64,000 nucleotides of DNA from Candidatus Intricatilinea gracilis (GTDB lineage: Bacteria > Pseudomonadota > Gammaproteobacteria > Burkholderiales > Burkholderiaceae_C): assembly GCA_016702605.1 (NCBI GenBank), contig JADJDQ010000021.1, positions 682,001 through 746,000 on the forward strand, in the 5' to 3' direction. Shown one piece after another: positions 34,993 through 46,915 of the stretch. The notes beneath the pieces are model-generated. The model saw only the letters and a list, made by a program, of their open reading frames with translations, did not search any database and was not told where the DNA came from. Each line of letters begins with the position of its first letter. Within the stretch, counting starts at the first letter, position 1. A program made the translations under genes and the position numbers.

Positions 34993-36678
34993 ATGAAGAT
35001 CGTCACCGTCGCCACCACTGCCTTCGCTGGCCAGCGCCCCGGCACCTCGGGCCTGCGTAAGCAGGTGGGGGTGTTCATGCAGCCGCATTACCTGGAGAAC
35101 TTCGTCCAGGCGCTGTTCGATACCTTGCCCGACAAGGCTGGCCAGACCCTGGTGCTCGGTGGTGACGGGCGCTACCACAACCGCGTGGCGGTGCAGACCA
35201 TCTTGCGTATGGCGGCGGCCAATGGCTACGCCCGGGTGCTGGTGGGGCAGGGCGGCTTGTTGTCGACACCGGCGCTATCGGCGGTGGTGCGCAAGCTAGG
35301 GGCGAGTGGTGGCATCGTGCTGTCGGCCAGCCACAACCCGGGCGGGCCGGATGGCGATTTCGGCATCAAGTACAACATTGCCAACGGCGGCCCGGCGCCC
35401 GAGACCATCACCGAGGCGGTCTACACCCGCACGCAGGGCATCACTGGTTACACGATCGTCGAGGGGGGCACCGCGATCGACCTCGATACCCTGGGCACGA
35501 TCACCCTCGGTGACATGACGATCGAGGTGATCGACCCCGTCGCCATCCATGCCCAGTTGATGGCCAGCCTGTTCGACTTTGCCGCCATGCGCGCCTGGTT
35601 CGCGGCCGGCCACCGGATGCAGTACGACGCCATGTGTGCGGTGGGTGGCCCGTACGCCAAGGCCGTGCTCGAAGGCCGTCTTGGCGCACCCGCCGGCACG
35701 GTGGTGAACGGCGAGCCACTCGAGGATTTCGGCGGCCACCACCCCGACCCCAACCCGGCCCATGCGGCCCAACTGATGGCGGCGATGAGTGGCCAGAGCG
35801 CGCCCGACTTCGGCGCTGCATCAGATGGGGATGCCGACCGCAACATGATCCTGGGCCGTGACTTCGTCGTCACACCGTCGGACAGCCTGGCCGTGCTGGC
35901 CGCCAACGCTCATCTGGTGCCGGGGTACCGAGCTGGGCTGACAGGCATCGCACGGTCGATGCCCACCTCCTGTGCGGCCGACGCCGTGGCCAAGGCCCTG
36001 GGCATCGCCAGCTACGAAACCCCGACCGGCTGGAAATTCTTCGGCAACCTGCTCGACGCCGGCCGCGTGACGCTGTGCGGCGAAGAAAGCTACGGCACCG
36101 GCTCGGACCATGTGCGCGAAAAGGATGGCTTGTGGGCCGTGTTGTTCTGGCTCAACCTGCTGGCCGCTACCGGCCAGAGTGTCGAGCAGATCGTGCGTGG
36201 CCACTGGGCCCGGTTCGGCCGCCACTATTACTCGCGCCACGACTGGGAGGGTGTGGCCACAGACCGCGCCGATGCGCTGGTCAACAGCCTGCGCGAGCGC
36301 CTGCCCGGCCTGGTCGGCACGCGCTGGCCCGAGGCTGGCGCGGCATGCGTTGCCGCCGGTGTGGCCGACGCCGACATCGGCGCCTGGCAGATCGAGGCGG
36401 CCGACGACTTTGCCTACACCGACCCGGTGGATGGATCGGTGTCACACAAGCAGGGCCTTCGCCTGCTGTTTGCGGGCGGCGCACGTATCGTGCTCAGGTT
36501 GTCGGGCACTGGCACCCAGGGCGCCACGCTGCGGGTGTATTTCGAGCGTTACGAGGCCGACCCGTCGCGGCATGACCTGCCGACCCAGGCCGCGCTGGCA
36601 CCGCTGATTGCCGCGGCCGAGCAGATCGCTGGTTTGTGCCTGCGAACGGGCCTGAATGGCCCGGCCGTGATCACCTGA
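34993..36678 (+). CDS. pgm: Phosphoglucomutase (alpha-D-glucose-1,6-bisphosphate dependent)
   Basis: Interconverts glucose 1- and 6-phosphate, linking glycogen to central metabolism. The phosphoserine loop SASHNPGG lies near residue 112, the metal loop DGDADRN near 278, and the sugar-binding GEESYGTGSDHVREKDG is complete. The 561 residues match the eukaryote-like bacterial Pgm. The start is MKIVTVATTAFAGQRPGTSGLRK. The 119 bases after glgX carry no other gene. No phosphate-binding residue is missing. Confidence 0.95.
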   Translation: MKIVTVATTAFAGQRPGTSGLRKQVGVFMQPHYLENFVQALFDTLPDKAGQTLVLGGDGRYHNRVAVQTILRMAAANGYARVLVGQGGLLSTPALSAVVRKLGASGGIVLSASHNPGGPDGDFGIKYNIANGGPAPETITEAVYTRTQGITGYTIVEGGTAIDLDTLGTITLGDMTIEVIDPVAIHAQLMASLFDFAAMRAWFAAGHRMQYDAMCAVGGPYAKAVLEGRLGAPAGTVVNGEPLEDFGGHHPDPNPAHAAQLMAAMSGQSAPDFGAASDGDADRNMILGRDFVVTPSDSLAVLAANAHLVPGYRAGLTGIARSMPTSCAADAVAKALGIASYETPTGWKFFGNLLDAGRVTLCGEESYGTGSDHVREKDGLWAVLFWLNLLAATGQSVEQIVRGHWARFGRHYYSRHDWEGVATDRADALVNSLRERLPGLVGTRWPEAGAACVAAGVADADIGAWQIEAADDFAYTDPVDGSVSHKQGLRLLFAGGARIVLRLSGTGTQGATLRVYFERYEADPSRHDLPTQAALAPLIAAAEQIAGLCLRTGLNGPAVIT

Positions 36679-36829
36679 CACCGGCCGGTCGTGCGGCCCG
36701 GGCGGCAGGTTCCGACGCCGGGCATGGAGGCTGCATTGCGCTTGGTCAGATTTGATCTTGGACATTGATGCAGGACCCCGACACGGCACAGGGCGTAGAG
36801 CAAGAATGACATATCAACCAGGAGACCCC

Positions 36830-38113
36830 ATGAACATCGTCCACACCGCGCAGAGCCGGATTCTTGCCCGACGCACCCTGACGCGCCGTACCTTGGCACT
36901 CGTGCTGGCCGGCGGCCGTGGCTCGCGTCTGAAAGACCTGACCGACAGTCGCGCCAAACCGGCCGTGCACTTCGGCGGCAAGTTCCGCATCATCGACTTC
37001 GCGCTGTCGAACTGCCTCAACTCGGGCATGCGGCGCATCGCCGTGATCACGCAGTACAAGTCGCATTCGTTGCTGCGGCACCTGCAGCGCGGCTGGAGCT
37101 TTCTGCGCAACGAACTCAACGAGTTCGTCGACCTGCTGCCGGCGCAGCAGCGTGTCGACGAAGAGACCTGGTACCGCGGCACGGCCGACGCGATCTACCA
37201 GAACCTCGACATCATCCGCAATTCGACGCCGCCCGACTACATCCTGGTGCTGGCCGGGGATCACGTCTACAAGATGGACTATTCGATCATGCTGGCCGAC
37301 CATGCCGCCAGTGGTCGGGGCGTGACAGTGGGTTGCATCGAGGTGACGCGCGAAGAGGCCACGGCTTTCGGCGTGATGGCCATCGACGAAAAACGCCACG
37401 TCAACGCCTTTGTCGAGAAACCTGCCGACCCGCCTCCCATGCCTGGCCATCCCGACATGGCGCTGGCCAGCATGGGCATCTACATCTTCAGTGCCGACTA
37501 CCTGTTCAAGTTGCTCGAGGAAGACGCGGTCGACGCGGCGTCGAGCCACGATTTCGGCAAGGACCTGATCCCGCGCGCCGTGCGCGAAGGCCAGGCGCAG
37601 GCGCATCCGTTCTCGATGTCGGCGATCCTGAATCCGCCATACTCGGGCGCCTACTGGCGCGACGTCGGTACGGTCGACGCCTACTGGGCGGCCAATCTCG
37701 ATCTGGCATCGACCACGCCCGAACTCAATATGTACGACAAGGACTGGCCGATCTGGACCTACCAGGAGCAGTTGCCGCCGGCCAAGTTCGTGCACGACAT
37801 CGACGGGCGGCGCGGCGAGGCGATCAACAGCCTGGTCTCGGGTGGCTGCATCGTGTCGGGGTCGACGGTGCGCAACTCGGTGCTGTTCTCGAACGTGCTG
37901 CTGCGGTCGTACAGCCTGGTCGACCAGGCGGTGATCCTGCCCGACGTGCAGGTGGGCCGTGGCTGCCGGCTGTCCAAGGTGGTGATCGATCGTCGCTGCC
38001 ATCTGCCCGATGGCCTGGTGGTGGGAGAAGACCCGGTGGCAGACGCCGCGCGCTTCCACCGCACCGAGAGCGGCGTGGTGCTGGTGACACGCAAGATGAT
38101 TGCGGCGCTCTGA
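36830..38113 (+). CDS. glgC: Glucose-1-phosphate adenylyltransferase
   Basis: Makes ADP-glucose, the committed and allosterically controlled step of bacterial glycogen synthesis. The nucleotide loop AGGRGSRL lies at residues 27-34, followed by RAKPAVHFGGKFRIIDFALSN, GTADAIYQN and the glucose-1-phosphate loop FVEKP. The C-terminal left-handed beta helix is intact. AGGAG 5 bases before ATG 36830 decides the start; the frame is open further upstream. 427 residues. Confidence 0.96.
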   Translation: MNIVHTAQSRILARRTLTRRTLALVLAGGRGSRLKDLTDSRAKPAVHFGGKFRIIDFALSNCLNSGMRRIAVITQYKSHSLLRHLQRGWSFLRNELNEFVDLLPAQQRVDEETWYRGTADAIYQNLDIIRNSTPPDYILVLAGDHVYKMDYSIMLADHAASGRGVTVGCIEVTREEATAFGVMAIDEKRHVNAFVEKPADPPPMPGHPDMALASMGIYIFSADYLFKLLEEDAVDAASSHDFGKDLIPRAVREGQAQAHPFSMSAILNPPYSGAYWRDVGTVDAYWAANLDLASTTPELNMYDKDWPIWTYQEQLPPAKFVHDIDGRRGEAINSLVSGGCIVSGSTVRNSVLFSNVLLRSYSLVDQAVILPDVQVGRGCRLSKVVIDRRCHLPDGLVVGEDPVADAARFHRTESGVVLVTRKMIAAL

Positions 38114-38126
38114 GTCGGAACGGCGC

Positions 38127-39635
38127 ATGCGTGTTCTGCAAGTCTGTGCGGAGATCTTTCCGCTGCTCAAGACCGGGGGGCTGGCCGATGTGGCAGGTGC
38201 CTTGCCCGCGGCATTGCAGGCTGCGGCGGGGGCACCGACCGGCCCGGGCAGTGTGGACGTCAGGGTGTTGCTGCCGGGTTTTGCGGCCATCGTGGCTGGC
38301 TTGCACGAGCCGGTGGTGGTGGCCGATCTGCCGCCGCGTCCCGGGGTGACCGGCGCGCGCCTGTTGTACGGCAGCCTGCCTGCCTGCGCCAGCTTGCCGG
38401 GGCGGTCGCTGATGGCCTATGTGATCGACGCGCCGTCGCTCTATCACCGCAATGGTGGACCGTATTCGGATGCGCAGGGTCACGGCTACGCCGACAACCA
38501 TCTGCGTTTCGCGTTGCTGGGCTGGGTGGCGGCCAGGCTGACCAGCGGGCTCGATCAGTTCTGGCGTGCCGAACTCGTGCACGCCCACGACTGGCATGCG
38601 GCGCTGGCGCCGGTCTATCTGCGTGCCGCCGAACAGGCGTCCAAGCGACGCCTGGCAGCCAGTGTCTACACCGTGCACAACCTGGCCTATCAGGGCATGT
38701 TCGCTGCGCGGCAGTTTGCCGAGCTCGATCTGCCGGACTCGTTCGGCCTTGTCGATGGCCTCGAGTTTCACGGCCAGATCAGTTTCATGAAGGGTGGCTT
38801 GTTCTTCGCCGATCACCTCACCACGGTGAGCCCGAGTTATGCGCGCGAGATCCAGGGCCCCGAGCAAGGCTGCGGGCTCGAGGGCTTGCTGCGCATGCGT
38901 TCGCGCAGCCTGAGCGGCATCCTCAACGGTGTCGACGACGCGGTGTGGAACCCGCGCACCGACGCCCTCATCCGCCACCACTACGACGCCCGCAAGCTCA
39001 GCGGCAAGGCGCGGGTCAAGGCGGCCTTGCAGCAGGAGCTGGGCCTCGCGCCCCGCGGTGACGCGCCGCTGTTGTGCGTGGTCAGCCGCCTGACCGAGCA
39101 AAAAGGCCTCCATCTGGTGCAGCAGGCCCTGCCGCGCCTGAATGAACTCGGTGTGCAGTTCGCCTTGCTCGGTAGCGGCGACGCCGGCATGGAAGCGGCG
39201 TTTCGTGTGCAGGCCGAAGCCGCGCCGCAGTCCGTGGCCGTGCGTATCGGTTACGACGAGGCGTTTGCGCACCGGCTCATCGCCGGCAGCGACGTGATCC
39301 TCGTGCCGTCGCGTTTCGAGCCCTGTGGCTTGACCCAGCTCTACGGCCTCAAGTACGGCACCCTGCCGCTGGTGCGCCGCGTCGGCGGGTTGGCCGACAC
39401 CGTCGACGACGCCCAGCTCGAAACACTCGACGACAGCGCCACCGGTTTTGTCTTCGACGAGTTCAGCGCCGAAGGTCTGCTCGAAGCGATGGACCGGGTG
39501 CTGGCGCTGTGGCGTCGCCCGAAAGACTGGGCGCTGGTGCAAAAACGCGCCATGGCGAGTGATTGCAGCTGGGAGCCGGCGGCCCGCCAGTACCTGGACT
39601 TGTATCGTCGGCTCACCGGCGTCTTGCCGGCCTGA
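38127..39635 (+). CDS. glgA: Glycogen synthase (ADP-glucose)
   Basis: A GT5 glycosyltransferase that extends alpha-1,4-glucan chains. The N-terminal signature KTGGLADVAGALP (Lys15) binds ADP-glucose; HAHDWHAAL and ILNGVDDAVWNP follow, and the C-terminal domain has SRFEPCGLTQLYGLKYGT, with the Glu that contacts the sugar. The 502 residues are usual. It begins 13 bases after glgC. Confidence 0.96.
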   Translation: MRVLQVCAEIFPLLKTGGLADVAGALPAALQAAAGAPTGPGSVDVRVLLPGFAAIVAGLHEPVVVADLPPRPGVTGARLLYGSLPACASLPGRSLMAYVIDAPSLYHRNGGPYSDAQGHGYADNHLRFALLGWVAARLTSGLDQFWRAELVHAHDWHAALAPVYLRAAEQASKRRLAASVYTVHNLAYQGMFAARQFAELDLPDSFGLVDGLEFHGQISFMKGGLFFADHLTTVSPSYAREIQGPEQGCGLEGLLRMRSRSLSGILNGVDDAVWNPRTDALIRHHYDARKLSGKARVKAALQQELGLAPRGDAPLLCVVSRLTEQKGLHLVQQALPRLNELGVQFALLGSGDAGMEAAFRVQAEAAPQSVAVRIGYDEAFAHRLIAGSDVILVPSRFEPCGLTQLYGLKYGTLPLVRRVGGLADTVDDAQLETLDDSATGFVFDEFSAEGLLEAMDRVLALWRRPKDWALVQKRAMASDCSWEPAARQYLDLYRRLTGVLPA

Positions 39636-39785
39636 TCCCTGGCCCGGCCGGCACGCGCCGAGCTCGCACGAAGTGTGCATGGGTAGCGCCTCTTGCCGTC
39701 CGGTGGGCCGATCGGCCACCGCACAATTGCAGCCCGACCAATGAATTGCCCATGGCCGGGTCAACGACAACAGATTGGATAGTTC

Positions 39786-42269
<2,484 letters not shown>

Positions 42270-42482
42270 GGCTTTGCGGTTCGCTTGTTGTGCGCGCCCG
42301 ACATTTTTTAACCGGGCGTATTGCGCAAGACCCAGGTCGGAGGGCCTTGAGTGCAAGCTTAAGTGGCCAGGGCGACCCCTAGAATCCTTCGGCATGCAAC
42401 AACCTGCCCAGGAGTCAGCGCGGATGCGAGTCCAGTCCCAGCCCCCGAGCCTTATGTCCGCACCGCCGCGGACCGCGCCTTG

Positions 42483-43544
42483 ATGTTACCGGCTGCGGTG
42501 ACGCTGGTGCGTCACGGCATCGACGAAGAACAATTCGCCCGTGACATGAGCCTGATGTTGCGTTCAGGGCTGAGCGTGATGGAAGCGCTCAACACCTCAC
42601 GCGAACGCACCAGCGGCACCGCGGGCCGCGCCATCGATGGTCTGGTGTCGCGCCTCAATCAGGGTGAATCGTTGTCGCAGGCGCTGCAGGGTAGTGGGCA
42701 CTTCAGCCCGGCACTGCTGGCTTGTGTACGCGCCAGTGAAGTCACCGGCGACCTGGGTGAAAGCCTCGAGCGTTTCTCGGGCAATGCGATGCGCATGCGC
42801 CTGATGCGCACCAAACTCGTCTCGGCGCTGGTCTACCCGATGTTGCTGATCGGTGTGGCGTTTCTGGTGGTGGTGTTCCTGCTCGTTTATGTGGTGCCGC
42901 GTTTTGCCATGGTGCTCGAGAGCACCCAGCAAGAGCTGCCGGCGCTGTCGAAAGCGTTGATCGCCATCGGCCATGTGCTGCACGACGTGCAGGGACCGGT
43001 GTGGCTGGGCATCGGCGCGGTGTTTGTGCTCGGAGCCTGGCGCCTGTGGGCGATTTCGCGGTCCGGCCAACTGGCAGCCAGCGCCGTCTCGTTTGCCACC
43101 CGGCTGCCCTGGCTGAGTGGCCTGGTGCGGGCCTTCGGCCTGGGCCAGATGACCCGCAGCGCGGCGATGCTGACCCGCTCGGGCATACCGGCCCTGCGTG
43201 CGCTGGGCATGTGCCGCGACTTGTTGACGCCGCCCGACCGCCCCGGCCTGGACCGCGCCCTGACCAATGCCTCGGCTGGCGCGCCACTGGCCGCCGCACT
43301 TCACACCGAAGGCCTGCTCGACAACCTGGGCCTGCGTGTGTTGCGTGTGGCCGAACAAACCGGTGCACTCGACCTGGCGCTCGATCGCCTGGCCGACATT
43401 CACGAGACTCAACTCGAGCGCCAGCTCGAACGGGCCGGCCGGCTGATCGAACCCATCGTCATGTTGGGCATCGGTCTGGTGGTTGGTGGCATCGTCGTGT
43501 TGATGTATTTGCCGATCTTCCAGCTCGCTTCGAGCATCCAGTGA
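42483..43544 (+). CDS. gspF: Type II secretion/type IV pilus inner-membrane protein, GspF/PilC family
   Basis: Polytopic platform protein that couples the assembly ATPase to filament growth. The repeated F domain appears twice (FARDMSLMLRSGLSVMEAL ... LVYPMLLIGVAFLVVVFLLVYVVPRF; then MTRSAAMLTRSGIPALRAL ... PIVMLGIGLVVGGIVVLMYLPIF), giving three membrane segments. At 353 residues it lacks the ~50-residue N-terminus of standard GspF. ATG 42483 is used; the frame is open back to a GTG at 42363. A separate small frame, 42394-42483, ends in TGATG overlapping this ATG, so a lost base could have cut off the true N-terminus. Confidence 0.85.
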   Translation: MLPAAVTLVRHGIDEEQFARDMSLMLRSGLSVMEALNTSRERTSGTAGRAIDGLVSRLNQGESLSQALQGSGHFSPALLACVRASEVTGDLGESLERFSGNAMRMRLMRTKLVSALVYPMLLIGVAFLVVVFLLVYVVPRFAMVLESTQQELPALSKALIAIGHVLHDVQGPVWLGIGAVFVLGAWRLWAISRSGQLAASAVSFATRLPWLSGLVRAFGLGQMTRSAAMLTRSGIPALRALGMCRDLLTPPDRPGLDRALTNASAGAPLAAALHTEGLLDNLGLRVLRVAEQTGALDLALDRLADIHETQLERQLERAGRLIEPIVMLGIGLVVGGIVVLMYLPIFQLASSIQ

Positions 43545-43551
43545 GCCCGCG

Positions 43552-45243
43552 ATGAGTGCCAACCCCGTCGACAACCCGTCATCCGCGCCGATGGCCCAAC
43601 TGCTGCCGCTGGCCGACCGCCTGCAGCAGCGCTGGGCCGAGCTGCAGCAGCGTGAAGGCAGCCGCGCCACCTTGCAGGAATGGCTGGTGATGCGCAGCGG
43701 TCTGCCCTGGACCGACATGACCGGCTGGGACCCCAAGTCGGTCGACTCGGCCATGGTGAGTTTTGCCGAAGGCCAGCGGCGCCTGTGTGTGGCGTTGCGC
43801 GACGAAGTGCAGAACCTGGTCATCGTGCTGGCCGACCCGTTCGATCGCGCCGGGCGCCTGTGGGTCGAGGGCCGCTTGCGCGCCAGTGGCAACCCGCCGA
43901 CACGCTGGTTCGTGGCCGACGCTGCCGACGTACAGGCCTTCTACACCCGGCTCGAGCGCGAGATGCGTGCGCTGGATGGCCAGGGCGGTGATTTCGACGC
44001 CCCCGGCAGTGGCGAGGAAGACAAGGAAGCACTGACCCTGTCGCTGGCCGCCATCAGCGCGGACGACAGCCCGGTGGTGCGTTTCGTCAACAGCACCTTG
44101 TACGACGCACTCAAGGCCCAGGCCAGCGACATCCACCTCGAATGTTCGAGCCGTGGCCTGGTGGTGCGTTACCGTCTCGACGGTGTGCTGCAAAGTGTGA
44201 TCCGTCTCGAAGGCCAGGACCAGGCCGGCCGCGTGATCTCGCGCATCAAGGTGCTGGCCGATCTGGACATCACCGAGCGCCGCCTGCCGCAGGACGGACG
44301 TATCAAGCTGCGCGTGACCGGCCGCACCGTCGACGTGCGTGTCTCGATCATGCCCAATCTGTTCGGCGAAGACGCCGTGCTGCGCATCCTCGACCGTTAC
44401 CAACTCGCCGCCGACGACAAGCTGAGCCTGGCGCACCTGGGCTTCGGTGAGGAGCAGTCGCGTTTCATCCGCCGCATGGGCCAGATGCCGCACGGCCTGT
44501 TCCTGGTGACCGGCCCGACCGGCAGCGGCAAGACGACCACGCTGTACGCGGTGTTGTCCGAGGTGAATACCGGCCTGGACAAGGTGATCACCATTGAGGA
44601 CCCGGTCGAATACCAGCTGCCCGACGTGCTGCAGATCCCGGTCAACGAGGCCAAGGGTCTGACCTTCGCGCGCGGCCTGCGTTCCATCTTGCGGCACGAC
44701 CCGGATCGCATCATGGTCGGCGAAATGCGCGATACCGAGACCGCCCAGATCGCCGTGCAGGCCGCGCTCACAGGCCACCAGGTCTACGCCACCGTGCACG
44801 CCAACAACGTCTTCGACGTCATCGGTCGCCTGGCCACCATGGGTGTGGATCCGTACAACCTGGTGTCCGCCCTCAACGGTGTACTCGCGCAACGGCTAAT
44901 GCGCCTGATCTGCCGCGACTGCGTCACCGCCGACTCGCCCAGCGCAGACCGCATTGCCGACAGCCAGCTGCCGCCCGAAGCGGCCGGCTGGCAGTTCAAG
45001 CGTGGCATCGGTTGCCCGCATTGCCGCGGCACCGGCTACAAGGGCCGGCGCGCGATTGCGCAGTTGTTGACGATGGATGTGGGCCTGCGCAGCCTGATCG
45101 CCGAACGGGCCAGCCCGTCGCGGCTGCGCGACGCCGCGCTCGAACGCGGCCTCAAGACCCTGCGAGACGAGGCCTTGCGCTGCGTTGCCGCCGGCCTGAC
45201 TACTCTGGAGGAGGCGAACCGTGTCACTGCTGTCGAGGAATGA
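43552..45243 (+). CDS. gspE: Type II secretion/type IV pilus assembly ATPase, GspE/PilB family
   Basis: Cytoplasmic hexameric motor that powers pseudopilus extension. The 563-residue protein has an N-terminal domain for docking to the platform, then ASDIHLE, Walker A GPTGSGKTTT near residues 322-331, the Asp box ITIEDPVEYQ, Walker B-region DPDRIMVGEMRD, the His box GHQVYATVHAN, and a tetracysteine zinc module (CRDC near 453, CPHC near 488). It starts 7 bases after gspF; its end overlaps the next gene by 23 bases. Confidence 0.93.
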   Translation: MSANPVDNPSSAPMAQLLPLADRLQQRWAELQQREGSRATLQEWLVMRSGLPWTDMTGWDPKSVDSAMVSFAEGQRRLCVALRDEVQNLVIVLADPFDRAGRLWVEGRLRASGNPPTRWFVADAADVQAFYTRLEREMRALDGQGGDFDAPGSGEEDKEALTLSLAAISADDSPVVRFVNSTLYDALKAQASDIHLECSSRGLVVRYRLDGVLQSVIRLEGQDQAGRVISRIKVLADLDITERRLPQDGRIKLRVTGRTVDVRVSIMPNLFGEDAVLRILDRYQLAADDKLSLAHLGFGEEQSRFIRRMGQMPHGLFLVTGPTGSGKTTTLYAVLSEVNTGLDKVITIEDPVEYQLPDVLQIPVNEAKGLTFARGLRSILRHDPDRIMVGEMRDTETAQIAVQAALTGHQVYATVHANNVFDVIGRLATMGVDPYNLVSALNGVLAQRLMRLICRDCVTADSPSADRIADSQLPPEAAGWQFKRGIGCPHCRGTGYKGRRAIAQLLTMDVGLRSLIAERASPSRLRDAALERGLKTLRDEALRCVAAGLTTLEEANRVTAVEE

Positions 45244-45976
45244 GCTGCGCGTGCGAGTGGCGCCCGACCGATGCGAGATCGGCCTGTGGACCAAGGGCTT
45301 GTTCGACGCGCGGTGCCAGGCGCGAGCTAGCGCCGTGGGTGAGGGCCGGCGCGCCATGGAATCGGCCCTGGTCGAGATCATCACGGCCGGCAATGCCTTG
45401 CCCAAGCGTGCTCACATCGAGCTGTCGGACGACAGCGTCTTCTACGCCTTGCTCGAAGCACACATGCCGCTCGAGCAGGCGCGTGCCGACGCCGAACATT
45501 TCTTTACCGACACACTGGGGCTGACCGATCTGGACGTCGAGGTTGCACTGGCCCCTGGCGGGCGCCACTGGATCGCCGTGGCGGTTCAGGTCAGTTCACT
45601 CGACGCCTGGCTCGAGGCGCTCGACGAACGCAATATCCAGGTGCTGAGCATCCGCCCGGCGTTGCTCGAAGACCTGCGCAGCGTGGCCAGCCAGATCGAC
45701 AGCTGGACCCAGGTGCTGGCCGTCGTGCGGGACCAGGGTGTGATGGTGCTGCAACTCGACGCCGGCCGTCTGGTGGGAATGGACTGGGAGCGCATCGACT
45801 GGCGTGACCCGGTCGTGGTGTTCGAACGGCTCGGCGGCTGGCGCACTCCGGCAGGTGAACCTGCGGCGATTTTGCCCAGCACGCGAGAGCAGCACCGGCT
45901 GCTCGACCTCGCCGGTCGCGAAGCCGGCTGGGAGATCCTGGCTTCACTCGAGAGTTTGCAGGAGGTGACGCCATGA
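45221..45976 (+). CDS. Probable PilM/GspL-like cytoplasmic component (tentative)
   Basis: A 251-residue soluble protein with no clear domain hit by eye. Position between the ATPase and a PilN-like gene is where PilM or the GspL cytoplasmic domain is expected, and short features such as RAHIELSDDSVFYALLEAHMPLEQARADAEHFF and VAVQVSSLDAWLEAL fit a divergent actin-like fold. It lacks the C-terminal membrane helix of GspL, as PilM does. The GTG start lies inside gspE. It ends in ATGA shared with a 20-codon frame. Confidence 0.6.
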   Translation: MSLLSRNELRVRVAPDRCEIGLWTKGLFDARCQARASAVGEGRRAMESALVEIITAGNALPKRAHIELSDDSVFYALLEAHMPLEQARADAEHFFTDTLGLTDLDVEVALAPGGRHWIAVAVQVSSLDAWLEALDERNIQVLSIRPALLEDLRSVASQIDSWTQVLAVVRDQGVMVLQLDAGRLVGMDWERIDWRDPVVVFERLGGWRTPAGEPAAILPSTREQHRLLDLAGREAGWEILASLESLQEVTP

Positions 45977-46035
45977 CGTCGAACCCGGTGTCGACGGTGA
46001 CGCTGCGTTGTCCGTGGGGTGAGGTCTCGCGATGA
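45973..46035 (+). CDS. 20-codon frame bridging two secretion genes
   Basis: ATG at 45973 overlaps the stop of the upstream gene (ATGA), and its own TGA overlaps the ATG of the next gene (ATGA). The peptide is MTSNPVSTVTLRCPWGEVSR. It may be a translational relay with no function as a peptide, or chance. Confidence 0.35.
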   Translation: MTSNPVSTVTLRCPWGEVSR

Positions 46036-46664
46036 GTGTCCCGCGCCTTCCCACGATCGACTTCGCCCGCGCCAAGCCGCGGCGTTACGGCGGTGCCCTG
46101 TTGTGCCTGCTGGGTGTGGCCGTGCTCGCCTACGTCGGCTTGCAGGCGCAAGAGTCGCAGACCTTGCTGCAGGCGCAGCGCGAAGGTCTGCGCACCCTCA
46201 TGGCCCAGAGCCCGTCGGCACGTGCCAACGCAGCACTCGGCCCAGAAGAAAGGCGCAAACGAGCGCAAATGGAAACCGTCGCCAACTACCTGGCCGCCCC
46301 CTGGGACGGATTGCTCGGTGCTTTCGAGTCTCGCGCACGCGGCAAGGTCGTGATGCGCAAGCTCGAACCCGACGCCGCTACCGGCATGGTGCGTATGGTC
46401 GGTGAGACGCAGTCGCTGAAATCGATGATGGACTATGTGCAGGCCCTGGAGGGTGACAAACGTCTGCGTGAGGTCGTGCTGCTCAAACACGAGCGATCGC
46501 AGGAACTCGCCGCAGGTGCCAGTGCACCGATCGAGTTCACTGTGGTAGCCAACTGGCGTGCCGAGGCCAGGCCGGCCGGCAACGCTGCGCCCGTGCCGGC
46601 CAATGCTGCTGGCGGCGTCTCGTTGCAGCAAGAACCCACTGTCACCGCTCGAGGCAACCCATGA
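46032..46664 (+). CDS. PilN-like inner-membrane assembly protein
   Basis: A 210-residue bitopic protein. A short basic head, one membrane helix (ALLCLLGVAVLAYVGLQA, residues ~22-39), a coiled coil (QTLLQAQREGLRTL) and a ferredoxin-like periplasmic domain with the PilN/GspL-type pattern VRMVGETQSLKSMMDYVQALEGDKRLREVVLLKHE. This layout matches PilN, which joins PilM to PilO. The last ~40 residues are Ala/Pro-rich. It overlaps the next gene by ATGA. Confidence 0.72.
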   Translation: MSVPRLPTIDFARAKPRRYGGALLCLLGVAVLAYVGLQAQESQTLLQAQREGLRTLMAQSPSARANAALGPEERRKRAQMETVANYLAAPWDGLLGAFESRARGKVVMRKLEPDAATGMVRMVGETQSLKSMMDYVQALEGDKRLREVVLLKHERSQELAAGASAPIEFTVVANWRAEARPAGNAAPVPANAAGGVSLQQEPTVTARGNP

Positions 46665-46915
46665 GCGAACTCACTCGTGCGCCGAGCAGTGAACTTGGCA
46701 GCCGCTTCGGGAGCCGGTTCGTCGACCCGCGTGTCGCCGTCACGCCGTCTCAGGCTGCGCTCAACATCCTGCGCTGGCGCTGGCATCGACATGTGGGCGT
46801 GTTCGGAGTCGTCGGACTGGTGGCGCTGGTGCTGGCCGGTGGCGTCTGGTTCGGCGTGCATGAACCGGCCCAGGCCGAGACCGAGCGCCTGCTGCGGGCC
46901 AAGGTCAACAGTTGA
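46661..46915 (+). CDS. PilO/GspM-like protein, N-terminal part
   Basis: 84 residues: a cytoplasmic head, the membrane helix VGVFGVVGLVALVLAGGVWF (~46-65) and the start of a coiled coil (AQAETERLLRAKV), then a stop at 46913-46915. PilO proteins continue at this point into a longer coiled coil and a ferredoxin-like domain, which is just what the next frame encodes. A missing base near 46904 would explain the break: AAG GTN CAA CAG TTG would read through as KVQQLSDAR. The joined gene would be 211 codons, normal for PilO. Confidence 0.65.
   Translation: MSELTRAPSSELGSRFGSRFVDPRVAVTPSQAALNILRWRWHRHVGVFGVVGLVALVLAGGVWFGVHEPAQAETERLLRAKVNS

Noticed and set aside
39707..39716. Palindrome GCCGATCGGC before glgP as a terminator or operator
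   Set aside because: No loop and no T-run; short GC palindromes are common in this DNA.
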